This document shows, piece by piece, positions 7,099 to 14,608 of a DNA stretch of 44,049 bases (position 1 is the stretch's first letter; every line of letters starts with the position of its first letter). The DNA lies in assembly GCA_029239605.1 (NCBI GenBank), contig JARBUO010000007.1:1-44049 (forward strand). The letters run 5' to 3'. This stretch comes from Bacillota bacterium. Lineage in GTDB: Bacteria; Bacillota; Clostridia; Peptostreptococcales; Anaerovoracaceae. The notes below the pieces were generated by a model. It worked only from the letters and a program-made list of their open reading frames with translations, did no database searches and was not told the DNA's origin. A program made the position numbers and the translations under genes.

Positions 7099-8725
7099 CG
7101 TAAAAACACGCGGAGAAACAGGACTTGACCATGTAATGCAGAGTATCAATGTACTGACGCCTTTCGGCAAGAAACGAATGAAGGAAATAAAACCTTTTAT
7201 GCCGGGGGAGGAAGAGGGGCTTTCCGAGGAATTCCGAAAGCTTGAGGAATTGCTCCTGCTTGCGGAAAACAAGCCTCAGATTGCAGAAGAGCTGGCCGAG
7301 ACCTTTATGGACATGAAAGACGTTAGCTTTACCATTGAACGGAGCAAGGGAAACGCCCTTTCGGTAGTGGAGCTGTTTGAGGTCAAGAGTCTTCTTCTCA
7401 AGATGAAGCGAATTACTGAGCTTCTGGTAGCGTCAGAAAGTAAATTATCTGAAGAGTTTCTTCTGACAGATACAGGCTCGCTTCTTGATACACTGGACCC
7501 CAGGCGGGACAGAATGTATACCTTCTATATATACGACGATTTCTCTGAAACCCTGGGTGAACTCAGAAAAAGAAAACGGGAGATTGAGATTCGCCTTCGA
7601 AAAATCCAGAAAGAAATTAAACTTGAGATCGACCGCCACTACGGAATTACCCTGACTCCAAAGTTTGATTATACGGTCTCAAAATCAAACAAGGAGCTGG
7701 TAAAAATCATCAAAGAAATTCCGGAACTTGTTGCAGGAGATGAGGATTATTTGTCTGTTACCTTTCATTTGAAGGGAACGGAAGAAACAGATGCAGTCAA
7801 TCTTGAGATGGATCAGCTAAATGAACGGATTGAAGAGGAGGAGCTGATCATTCGGGAGAAACTGTCAGAGGAGATTTTTAGAACCAGTCCCATTCTTCTG
7901 GAAAATTGCAGTAAAATTGGTGCGCTTGATTTTACACTTGCGAAAGCGGTCTATGCAAAACAGCACAGCTGTATCAAGCCGGAACTTGTTAGGGATCACC
8001 TGATCGAAATAGAGGACGGCAGGCACCTTGTGGTGGAAGAAATCCTGAATGCAAAGAAGAAGGATTACTGTCCGGTCAGTATCAAACTCTTTGATGGAGT
8101 CACCTGTATTACCGGAGCCAACATGGGTGGGAAAACCGTATCGCTGAAATTGGTTGGACTGGTGGCAATCCTTACCCAATACGGTTTCTTTGTACCATGC
8201 AAAACAGCGAAGGTGGGACTATCCAATTACATTCACATTCTCATCGGAGACAGTCAGTCGGTACAGCGCGGGTTGTCCAGCTTTGGAAGTGAAATGGAGG
8301 AGCTGAAGGAGATTCTGGACAATAGCAAGGATCGCTCCCTGCTTCTCATTGACGAAATCGCGAGTGGTACCAATCCAGTGGAAGGACTTGCCCTGACAAA
8401 AAGCCTCGTGGCCTATCTGAAGGCAAGGCCATATATCAGCCTGATTACCACGCATTTTGACAGTGTTGCGGTCGGCGAAGATATCAGAAATATGCAGGTC
8501 AGAGGGCTGGAGCAAGCAGACTTTCAGAAACTGGAAAAAGAGCTGCGCTATGCAAACCGCCGGGAAAGAATTGAAATCATACAGAAATACATGGACTACC
8601 GTCTTTATCAGGCAGATAACGGAGAAGAAATTCCAAAGGATGCGCTAAACATTGCAAAGATGCTTGGAATCTATGATGAGATTATAGAGAATGCGAAACG
8701 ATATTTAAAGGATGGGCACAGCTGA
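7085..8725 (+). CDS. kamC: Lysine 5,6-aminomutase reactivase ATPase KamC (MutS-core homologue)
   Basis: A 546-residue protein related to the lever/clamp and ATPase core of MutS. Walker A is TGANMGGKT (343-351) and Walker B is LLLIDEIASGT (419-429); both are diagnostic of the MutS ATPase. About 340 residues rich in charged helices precede the ATPase, including segments near 150-185 and 240-265 that look coiled. There is no mismatch-recognition domain, and no Smr nuclease tail as in MutS2. ATG 7085 has GGGAGG 8 bases upstream and overlaps kamB. Its operon place points to a role with the B12 mutase, not DNA repair: MutS-type ATP-driven clamping could help eject damaged cobalamin. That mechanism is inference. 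Confidence 0.82.
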   Translation: MRLSNVKTRGETGLDHVMQSINVLTPFGKKRMKEIKPFMPGEEEGLSEEFRKLEELLLLAENKPQIAEELAETFMDMKDVSFTIERSKGNALSVVELFEVKSLLLKMKRITELLVASESKLSEEFLLTDTGSLLDTLDPRRDRMYTFYIYDDFSETLGELRKRKREIEIRLRKIQKEIKLEIDRHYGITLTPKFDYTVSKSNKELVKIIKEIPELVAGDEDYLSVTFHLKGTEETDAVNLEMDQLNERIEEEELIIREKLSEEIFRTSPILLENCSKIGALDFTLAKAVYAKQHSCIKPELVRDHLIEIEDGRHLVVEEILNAKKKDYCPVSIKLFDGVTCITGANMGGKTVSLKLVGLVAILTQYGFFVPCKTAKVGLSNYIHILIGDSQSVQRGLSSFGSEMEELKEILDNSKDRSLLLIDEIASGTNPVEGLALTKSLVAYLKARPYISLITTHFDSVAVGEDIRNMQVRGLEQADFQKLEKELRYANRRERIEIIQKYMDYRLYQADNGEEIPKDALNIAKMLGIYDEIIENAKRYLKDGHS

Positions 8726-8749
8726 CCGCCCTTCGTGGTTTTCTCGAAA

Positions 8750-8785
8750 ACTGTCTCCTTTGAGATGCTTCGCATCAAAGGCAGT
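8750..8785 (+). other. Hairpin between kamC and kamD
   Basis: ACTG, CCTTTG and ATGC (8750-8768, with small bulges) pair with GCAT, CAAAGG and CAGT (8772-8785) around a TTC loop. It has no T-tract. It lies in the 144-bp gap that separates the reactivase genes from the mutase genes, where an RNA processing or stability element could set different amounts of the two groups. Confidence 0.45.
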
Positions 8786-8869
8786 CAAAATCTACGAATG
8801 CTATCAATTGAGCCCATTGTTACCTTTCATATTTCGCGATACTAAATAAAAGAGAAAGAAGGAAAAAGG

Positions 8870-10426
8870 ATGAAGAGTAAATTAAATCTCGACCCGAAGG
8901 TGATTGACAGCGCAAGATCCTGCGCTGCACGTATTGCCGAGAGTATGCAGACTTTTATCGACAGACACACCACGGTTAGTACGGAAAGAACGATCCTGAG
9001 ACTTCTGGGAGTAGATGGAGTGGATGACGTAGATACACCCCTTCCAAATGTCGTTGTTGATGCCATCAAGGACGGCGGCGGACTCCCCAAGGGAGTAGCA
9101 TACTGGATGGGAAACACCATGATCCAGACAGGACTTGAACCCCAGGCAATCGCTGAGAAGATGGCCTCCGGGGAACTGGATATTATGAAACTTCCAATGG
9201 CCTCATCCGAGGAAGCGGAAGCAAAGATTCTTCCCATTGTTGAGGCTGCACTTGAAAAGATCAAAGCCCAGACTGCCAAGAGAGAAAATTACCTGGCAAC
9301 CATAGGCGAAGGGAAAAAGCCTTATCTTTACGTCATTGTAGCAACAGGAAATATCTATGAAGACGTGATTCAGGCTCAGGCAGCAGCAAGGCAGGGAGCA
9401 GATATCATTGCAGTTATCAGAACAACGGCACAGAGCTTGCTGGATTATGTACCTTATGGCCCAACGACGGAAGGCTTCGGGGGAACCTATGCAACCCAGG
9501 AAAACTTCAGATTGATGAGAAAAGCCCTTGACGAAGTAGGCGAAGAGGTTGGCAGATACATTCGGCTCTGTAACTACAGTTCCGGACTTTGTATGCCTGA
9601 AATCGCAGCGATGGGCGCCATTGAAAGACTGGACGTCATGCTGAACGATGCGCTGTACGGAATTTTGTTCCGTGATATCAATATGCAGAGAACACTGGTT
9701 GACCAGTACTTCTCCAGAGTCATCATCGGATACTGCGGAATTATTTTCAACTCAGGTGAAGATAACTACCTGACAACAGACGACGCTTATGAAGCAGCAC
9801 ACACCGTACTTGCATCCCAGTTCATCAATGAACAGTTCGCGGTTCTTGCGAATATTAAAGAAGAGCAGATGGGTCTCGGCCATGCCTTTGAAATGGACCC
9901 GGATATTGAAAACGGCTTCCTGTACGAGCTTTCTCAGGCCATTATGGCAAGAGAAATCTTCCCCAAGGCACCGCTGAAATATATGCCGCCCACAAAGTAT
10001 ATGACAGGAAATATCTTCAAGGGACATATTCAGGATGCTTTGTTCAATCTGATCGCAGTATGGTCAGGTCAGTCTCTGCAGCTTTTGGGTATGCTTACGG
10101 AAGCAATCCACACGCCGCATCTGCATGACAGAATGCTTTCCATTGAAAATGCAAAATACATCTTCAACAATGCAAGAGCACTGGGAGAAGAAGTCGAGTA
10201 CAAGCAGGATGGTATTATCCAGAAGAGAGCACAGTTTGTTCTGACAGAAGCTGAAAAGCTCCTGCATGAAATTGAAAAAGAAGGTCTTTTCTCCACCATT
10301 GAAAAGGGTAAGTTCGGCGGCGTTAAGAGACCGAAGGACGGCGGAAAAGGACTGGCAGGAGTTTGCGTAAAGGATGGACACTACTTTAATCCGTTTATTC
10401 CGTTAATGCTGGGAGGTGCAAAATAA
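8870..10426 (+). CDS. kamD: Lysine 5,6-aminomutase alpha subunit (KamD)
   Basis: The 518-residue large subunit of the adenosylcobalamin- and PLP-dependent aminomutase that moves the terminal amino group of beta-lysine (or D-lysine) from C6 to C5, giving 3,5-diaminohexanoate from beta-lysine. In the family this subunit supplies the TIM barrel that holds PLP and the adenosyl group. Conserved stretches such as YLYVIVATGNIYEDVIQAQ (151-169) and YGPTTEGFGGTYATQENF (197-214) fit, and the length is normal. GAAAGAAGG precedes ATG 8870. Its stop codon overlaps the kamE start by one base (TAATG), as expected for subunits made in equal amounts. Confidence 0.95.
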   Translation: MKSKLNLDPKVIDSARSCAARIAESMQTFIDRHTTVSTERTILRLLGVDGVDDVDTPLPNVVVDAIKDGGGLPKGVAYWMGNTMIQTGLEPQAIAEKMASGELDIMKLPMASSEEAEAKILPIVEAALEKIKAQTAKRENYLATIGEGKKPYLYVIVATGNIYEDVIQAQAAARQGADIIAVIRTTAQSLLDYVPYGPTTEGFGGTYATQENFRLMRKALDEVGEEVGRYIRLCNYSSGLCMPEIAAMGAIERLDVMLNDALYGILFRDINMQRTLVDQYFSRVIIGYCGIIFNSGEDNYLTTDDAYEAAHTVLASQFINEQFAVLANIKEEQMGLGHAFEMDPDIENGFLYELSQAIMAREIFPKAPLKYMPPTKYMTGNIFKGHIQDALFNLIAVWSGQSLQLLGMLTEAIHTPHLHDRMLSIENAKYIFNNARALGEEVEYKQDGIIQKRAQFVLTEAEKLLHEIEKEGLFSTIEKGKFGGVKRPKDGGKGLAGVCVKDGHYFNPFIPLMLGGAK

Positions 10427-11211
10427 TGAGCGGTGCTGGCAATAAAAATGTAACAACGGCAACAACCACTGTTGACCTGACAAAGATTAAGCCCTACGGC
10501 GATACGTTGAACGACGGTATGATGCAGCTCAGCTTCACGCTTCCCGTTCCTTACGGTGAGGAGTCTAACGAAGCAGCGAAAATTCTTGGGAAGAAGATGG
10601 GGCTTGACGAGCCTGCAGTAGTGTTTTCCAAGGATCTGGGAATTGGATACACCTATTTTGTATTATACGGCAAGTGTCAGCATACCGTTGACTATACTTC
10701 CATCAAAGTAACAAAAGTGGAAGTGGACGTAATGGATCGTCTGGAATGCGAACGATATATCGAAGAAAACATCAAGAGAAATGTGGTTATCGTCGGAGCG
10801 TGTTCCGGAACAGATGCCCATACTGTCGGCATTGATGCGATTATGAATATGAAAGGTTTCCATGGACATTTTGGTCTCGAACGTTACCATGGAATCGAAG
10901 CGATTAACATGGGCAGCCAGGTTCCCAATGAGACATTGATTGCAAAAGCCATTGAAGTAAATGCAGATGCGATTCTGGTTTCCCAGATTGTTACGCAAAA
11001 GGATGTACACGTTGCAAACCTGACGAATCTGGTTGAACTTCTCGAAGCAGAGGGAATCAGAGACAAGATCGTTCTGGTCTGCGGAGGACCGAGAATATCT
11101 CACGAGCTTGCTCAGGAGCTGGGGTACGATGCTGGATTCGGTGCCCATTCCTATGCAGAGGATGTAGCGTCCTTTGTACTCACAGAGGTTGTGAAGCGGA
11201 AGCTCGTATAA
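10426..11211 (+). CDS. kamE: Lysine 5,6-aminomutase beta subunit (KamE)
   Basis: The 261-residue small subunit carries the Rossmann-like cobalamin domain. The base-off/His-on signature D-x-H-x-x-G is present as DAHTVG (130-135), with His132 as the lower axial ligand. Lys143 lies 11 residues later and corresponds, with an offset of one, to the PLP-Schiff-base lysine I recall from the Clostridium sticklandii enzyme (His133/Lys144). A dimerisation segment of about 100 residues precedes the motif. GGGAGG inside the end of kamD serves as ribosome site, and the start overlaps the kamD stop by one base. Confidence 0.95.
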   Translation: MSGAGNKNVTTATTTVDLTKIKPYGDTLNDGMMQLSFTLPVPYGEESNEAAKILGKKMGLDEPAVVFSKDLGIGYTYFVLYGKCQHTVDYTSIKVTKVEVDVMDRLECERYIEENIKRNVVIVGACSGTDAHTVGIDAIMNMKGFHGHFGLERYHGIEAINMGSQVPNETLIAKAIEVNADAILVSQIVTQKDVHVANLTNLVELLEAEGIRDKIVLVCGGPRISHELAQELGYDAGFGAHSYAEDVASFVLTEVVKRKLV

Positions 11212-11224
11212 GAGGGAGGATTCT

Positions 11225-11905
11225 ATGAAAAACAAGATCATGACAGCGCAGGAAGCGGTCGCAGGAATTCATGACGGCGCCACAATTATGGTTGGCGGCT
11301 TTATGGCCTGCGGTACCCCGGAAATTCTTATTGATGCTATTGTTGAGAAAGGTGTAAAACATCTTACCATCATTTGCAATGACGCAGGCGTGCCGGGAAG
11401 AGGCGTGGGAAAGCTGGTCTCAAACGGACAGGTCAAGACACTCATCGCATCCCATGTTGGTCTGAATCCGGAAGTGGCGCAGAGAATGAACACTGACATT
11501 GAAGAAGATAAGCTTGAGTGCATTCTGGTACCCCAGGGAACTCTTGCGGAAAGAGTACGGGCAGGAGGCACAGGATTGGGAGGCTTTCTGACTCCTACCG
11601 GTGTTGGAACCATTGTAGCAGAAGGAAAAGCGGTCATTCATGTAGATGGAAGAGATTACCTCCTGGAGAAGCCATTGAGAGCGGACTTTGCTCTGATCAG
11701 AGGTTCTGTTACTGATAAATTTGGAAATACCACGTACAACGGAACCACAAGAACCTTCAATCCAATGATGGCAGCAGCAGCAGATTACGTCATTGTAGGA
11801 GCCTGTGAAATCGTAGAGATTGGTGAAATTGATCCCAACAATGTTGTAACATCAGGCATCTTCGTGGATGCCATCGTAGGAGGTGAGAAGCCATGGCAGA
11901 TATAA
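11225..11905 (+). CDS. atoD: Acetoacetate/butyrate CoA-transferase, alpha subunit
   Basis: A 226-residue subunit A of a class I CoA-transferase. With AtoA it moves CoA from butyryl-CoA to acetoacetate, releasing butyrate and forming acetoacetyl-CoA, so the acetoacetate made by lysine cleavage is recovered. The glycine-rich GGFMACGTPE (25-34) near the N terminus and the PQGTLAERVRAGG-x-G-GGF stretch (about 99-117) are typical of the family. AGGGAGGA lies before ATG 11225, 13 bases after kamE. It overlaps atoA by 13 bases. The exact CoA donor and acceptor cannot be read from sequence; context gives butyrate-acetoacetate. Confidence 0.9.
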   Translation: MKNKIMTAQEAVAGIHDGATIMVGGFMACGTPEILIDAIVEKGVKHLTIICNDAGVPGRGVGKLVSNGQVKTLIASHVGLNPEVAQRMNTDIEEDKLECILVPQGTLAERVRAGGTGLGGFLTPTGVGTIVAEGKAVIHVDGRDYLLEKPLRADFALIRGSVTDKFGNTTYNGTTRTFNPMMAAAADYVIVGACEIVEIGEIDPNNVVTSGIFVDAIVGGEKPWQI

Positions 11906-12546
11906 AGGAAATCATCGCCGCTAGAGTGGCTAAGGAGCTTAAGGACGGAGATGTTGTAAATCTTGGAATCGGACTGCCCACCATGGTTGCGAACTTTCTT
12001 CCGGAAGGAGTACATATTGTACTTCAGTCAGAAAACGGCATTATGGGAATGGGACCTGCTGCTGAGAAAGGCAAGGAAGATGTGGACATCGTAAATGCCG
12101 GAGCCCAGTATGTAACGGTAAATTCCGGTGCCATGTTCTTCGACAGTGCCACCTCCTTTGGAATTATTCGAGGAGGCCACGTGGACGCTACCATTCTGGG
12201 AGCCCTTGAGGTAGACCAGCACGGAAATCTGTCAAACTGGATCGTACCCGGAAAGATGGTTCCGGGAATGGGCGGTGCCATGGATCTGGTGGTAGGCGCA
12301 AAGAAAGTAATTATCGCAATGCAGCACACCCAAAAGGGTGCCCACAAAATCCTGAAGGAGTGCAGATTGCCCTACACCGCGGTTGGCGTAGTGGATATGA
12401 TTATAACAGAAATGGGTGTAATGGAGATTACTCCGGAAGGAATTCTTCTGACGGAGCTTCATCCTGACTACACTGTCGACCAGATTCAGGCTGCAACAGA
12501 AGCGGAACTGATCATCAGCCCGGAATTAAAACCAATGGTCCTTTAG
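11893..12546 (+). CDS. atoA: Acetoacetate/butyrate CoA-transferase, beta subunit
   Basis: The 217-residue subunit B carries the catalytic glutamate of class I CoA-transferases in the motif SENG, here Glu47 (QSENGIMGMG, 45-54), which forms the glutamyl-CoA thioester. GIGLPTMVANF (25-35) is another family landmark. AGGAGGTGAG within the end of atoD precedes ATG 11893. It is the last recognisable gene of the lysine operon; a hairpin at 12585-12608 follows. Confidence 0.92.
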   Translation: MADIKEIIAARVAKELKDGDVVNLGIGLPTMVANFLPEGVHIVLQSENGIMGMGPAAEKGKEDVDIVNAGAQYVTVNSGAMFFDSATSFGIIRGGHVDATILGALEVDQHGNLSNWIVPGKMVPGMGGAMDLVVGAKKVIIAMQHTQKGAHKILKECRLPYTAVGVVDMIITEMGVMEITPEGILLTELHPDYTVDQIQAATEAELIISPELKPMVL

Positions 12547-12584
12547 AGAAAGACACTAAGTAAAGAAAAAAACTAAGCAAATAA

Positions 12585-12608
12585 CGGCAAACCGAATCTA
12601 CTTTGCCG
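12585..12608 (+). terminator. Hairpin after atoA, probable 3' end of the lysine operon
   Basis: CGGCAAA (12585-12591) pairs with TTTGCCG (12602-12608), and the stem continues outward with two bulged A residues to 12577-12614. No U-tract follows (TATTGCTTCAG), so it may act as a stability hairpin or inefficient terminator. A second perfect 9-bp hairpin, TTCCGGAGG/CCTCCGGAA, lies at 12670-12694. Confidence 0.4.
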
Positions 12609-12729
12609 TATTGCTTCAGTTCATACAACAGCATTTAGGCGCACTGATATGTGATGTGTTATCTTTGGCTTCCGGAGGTCTGTGGCCTCCGGAACCATGC
12701 TCCTTTCGATAACCACCATATAAAAAGTG

Positions 12730-12804
12730 TGCCTTTTTGTCCAAAGGTTTGAGAGCAAAGCACGAAAAAGCTTTGCAGACAAAACGGACAGCAGGGAGCG
12801 AACG
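12730..12804 (+). repeat. 75-bp direct repeat, copy 1
   Basis: Identical over 75 bases to 12910-12984, exactly 180 bp downstream. It folds on itself: TTTTGTC (12735-12741) with GACAAAA (12778-12784), enclosing GCAAAGC (12755-12761) with GCTTTGC (12770-12776). A diverged relative lies near 18190-18285. Confidence 0.85.
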
Positions 12805-12909
12805 GAAAAATTCCGACCAGCTAAAGCTGGGGAATTTCCGTATGGCACCTACCAAACATTTGTTTCACAAATGTGGTTAGGTGCGTAAGCGAGTCGGAGG
12901 CGAAGCCGT

Positions 12910-12984
12910 TGCCTTTTTGTCCAAAGGTTTGAGAGCAAAGCACGAAAAAGCTTTGCAGACAAAACGGACAGCAGGGAGCGAACG
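12910..12984 (+). repeat. 75-bp direct repeat, copy 2
   Basis: Exact copy of 12730-12804, with the same nested stems. Between the copies are two other strong hairpins (12804-12839 and 12845-12884), so the full unit may be a compound palindromic element of about 255 bp. Confidence 0.85.
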
Positions 12985-13153
12985 CGAGTTAGTATAGCAC
13001 AGGCAACATTTTTACCCAACTGCCAATGCTCTTTTTGTCCAAACTATGGTAAAATAAAGCATACGGATTTCATACGCAAATTTAATCGGCGCAATGTAAG
13101 AAATGAAGTCTCGGTCCTTGCGGGGCAAAAATATTGGGTAGGGGGTGCTGTAT

Positions 13154-13999
13154 ATGTTTAAAATCGGTGAGTTTTCAAAACTGATGCAGGTATCTGTACG
13201 GATGCTTCGTTATTATGATGAGGCCGGACTTTTGAAGCCTGCTGAGATTGATCGTTTCACCGGGTATCGCTTTTATTCTGCGGCCCAGATAAAGCAGCTC
13301 CAACGAATCGTATTTTTGCGGGACTCAGGATTTACGGTAAATGAAATATCAGCGATTCTGAAGCATCGAGACGATGACTTCACCTTGATCCAGCTTGACC
13401 GGAAAAGAGATGAAGCAAAGGCCGCTCTCGATGAGGAGCGAAAAAAAATTGCGAAGATCGAGGCAGCTATTTCAGAGCTGAAGGAAGGGCGCCAGCCCAT
13501 TCACTACGACGTTCTAATCAAGAACATTCCGGCTTACCCGGTGTTAAGCCTCAGAAAAAGGATTCCGAACTATTTTGGCGAGGGGCTCCTTTGGGAAGAG
13601 CTTACGGCTCAAATCGAGAAGGAAAAACTGGAGCTGCCTCAGAGTGCACTGAATTTCGCCGTTTATCATGATCTGGATTATCGGGAAACTGATGTAGACG
13701 TAGAAGTTTGCGCTGTGGTGACCTCCTTGGGTCAATATAACCGTTCGCCGATGTTTCGGATTACAGAAGAGGTGCCGTCTATGGCATGCATGATGGTGTA
13801 CGGTTCCTTTCGCAATATTGGTCCGGCTTTTTCAGCATTTGCAGGCTGGCTGAACGAAAATCAGGAATATTACATGTGCGGTTTTAACCGGCAGATTTGC
13901 CATAGGGGCCCCTGGAATGAAATAAAAGAAGAAAATTATCTTACAGAAATTCAAATTCCCGTAGCCCTTGACCTTAACCAGAGCATCGCTCCATATTGA
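13154..13999 (+). CDS. MerR-family regulator with C-terminal effector-binding domain
   Basis: A 281-residue regulator. The MerR winged helix is at residues 1-70 (FKIGEFSKL, then VRMLRYYDEAGLLKP, TGYRFY), followed by a long dimerisation helix (about 75-118). A GyrI/BmrR-type effector-binding domain fills roughly 125-280. This architecture is typical of multidrug sensors such as BltR, BmrR and TipA. ATG 13154 is preferred because the GGGTAGGGGG ribosome site lies about 8 bases upstream; GTG 13145 would overlap it. The next operon has a promoter with the 19-bp spacer typical of MerR control (14041-14071), so this protein probably activates the TrmO-like and MFS genes. Confidence 0.88.
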   Translation: MFKIGEFSKLMQVSVRMLRYYDEAGLLKPAEIDRFTGYRFYSAAQIKQLQRIVFLRDSGFTVNEISAILKHRDDDFTLIQLDRKRDEAKAALDEERKKIAKIEAAISELKEGRQPIHYDVLIKNIPAYPVLSLRKRIPNYFGEGLLWEELTAQIEKEKLELPQSALNFAVYHDLDYRETDVDVEVCAVVTSLGQYNRSPMFRITEEVPSMACMMVYGSFRNIGPAFSAFAGWLNENQEYYMCGFNRQICHRGPWNEIKEENYLTEIQIPVALDLNQSIAPY

Positions 14000-14040
14000 A
14001 TGAGTATATACCGGTTTACAGAAAAAATAGTAAAAGGCAA

Positions 14041-14071
14041 TTGACTCTCACACGATGTCAGGGTTTAAAGT
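14041..14071 (+). promoter_or_regulatory. MerR-type promoter with 19-bp spacer
   Basis: -35 TTGACT (14041-14046) and -10 TAAAGT (14066-14071) are separated by 19 bp, two more than optimal, as in promoters activated by MerR proteins through DNA untwisting. The spacer and flanks form an imperfect dyad (ACTCTCAC against GTCAGGGT). The promoter lies 41 bp after the merR stop and 32 bp before the next ATG. Confidence 0.75.
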
Positions 14072-14102
14072 AGTACCATAATTAATCAAATGGAGGTTTG
14101 TT

Positions 14103-14579
14103 ATGAGTACACTAATTGTAAATCCCATCGGAGAGATCAGACACAATGACAGCGGATCGGTTCTGGTAATTGACCCGGCTTATCGTCCAGCCCTGAAGGC
14201 CCTTGATGGTTTTGGGCATATCAACGTACTTTGGTGGTGCGACAAATTCGATTCTTCCGAGGCCAGAAGTACCTTGGAAGTGGAAGCTCCTTATAAAAAA
14301 GCCCCAGAAATCATGGGGATATTTGCAACCAGGTCGCCTATCCGCCCCAATCCCATTGCTTTGACAGCGGTTCAGATTGTGGGAATGAATTGTGAAGCAG
14401 GCGAAATCTATCTTGCGTACATTGATGCTGATGACGGAACACCGGTCCTGGACATCAAGCCCTATACGCCGAGCATTGACCGCATAGAGCAGCCAATCGT
14501 TCCCCATTGGTGCAGTCACTGGCCCAAATCTGCAGAAGCGTCAGGTGATTTTGATTGGGGGGCAGAATTTAATTTTTAA
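14103..14579 (+). CDS. TrmO/TsaA-like SAM-dependent methyltransferase
   Basis: A 158-residue protein of the TrmO (YaeB/TsaA, UPF0066) family. E. coli TrmO N6-methylates t6A37 in threonine tRNAs, using SAM in an unusual beta-barrel fold. Family hallmarks are PIGEIR at the N terminus (8-13), the central GIFATRSPIRPNPIALT (about 76-92) and DIKPYTPSID near residue 119-128. The protein is shorter than E. coli TrmO, lacking its C-terminal extension, as is usual for many bacterial and archaeal homologues. GGAGG lies 7 bases before ATG 14103. It is co-transcribed with an MFS exporter under a MerR-type promoter, so its substrate may be something other than tRNA. Confidence 0.8.
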   Translation: MSTLIVNPIGEIRHNDSGSVLVIDPAYRPALKALDGFGHINVLWWCDKFDSSEARSTLEVEAPYKKAPEIMGIFATRSPIRPNPIALTAVQIVGMNCEAGEIYLAYIDADDGTPVLDIKPYTPSIDRIEQPIVPHWCSHWPKSAEASGDFDWGAEFNF

Positions 14580-14608
14580 CTGAAAATAAGAAAAGGATAT
14601 TGAGAGAG

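Larger units (their letters stand above)
12547..13153. other. Repeat- and hairpin-rich gap between atoA and merR
   Basis: About 600 bp without a supportable gene. It contains two 75-bp identical direct repeats and at least six strong stem-loops, including 12670-12694, 12804-12839 (CCAGC-TAAA-GCTGG with long flanking arms) and 12845-12884 (GCACCTA/TAGGTGC enclosing ACATTTGT-TTC-ACAAATGT). Short ORFs in the stretch come from the repeats and lack ribosome sites. Upstream of merR only a purine-rich ribosome site (GGGTAGGGGG) is clear. Confidence 0.6.
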
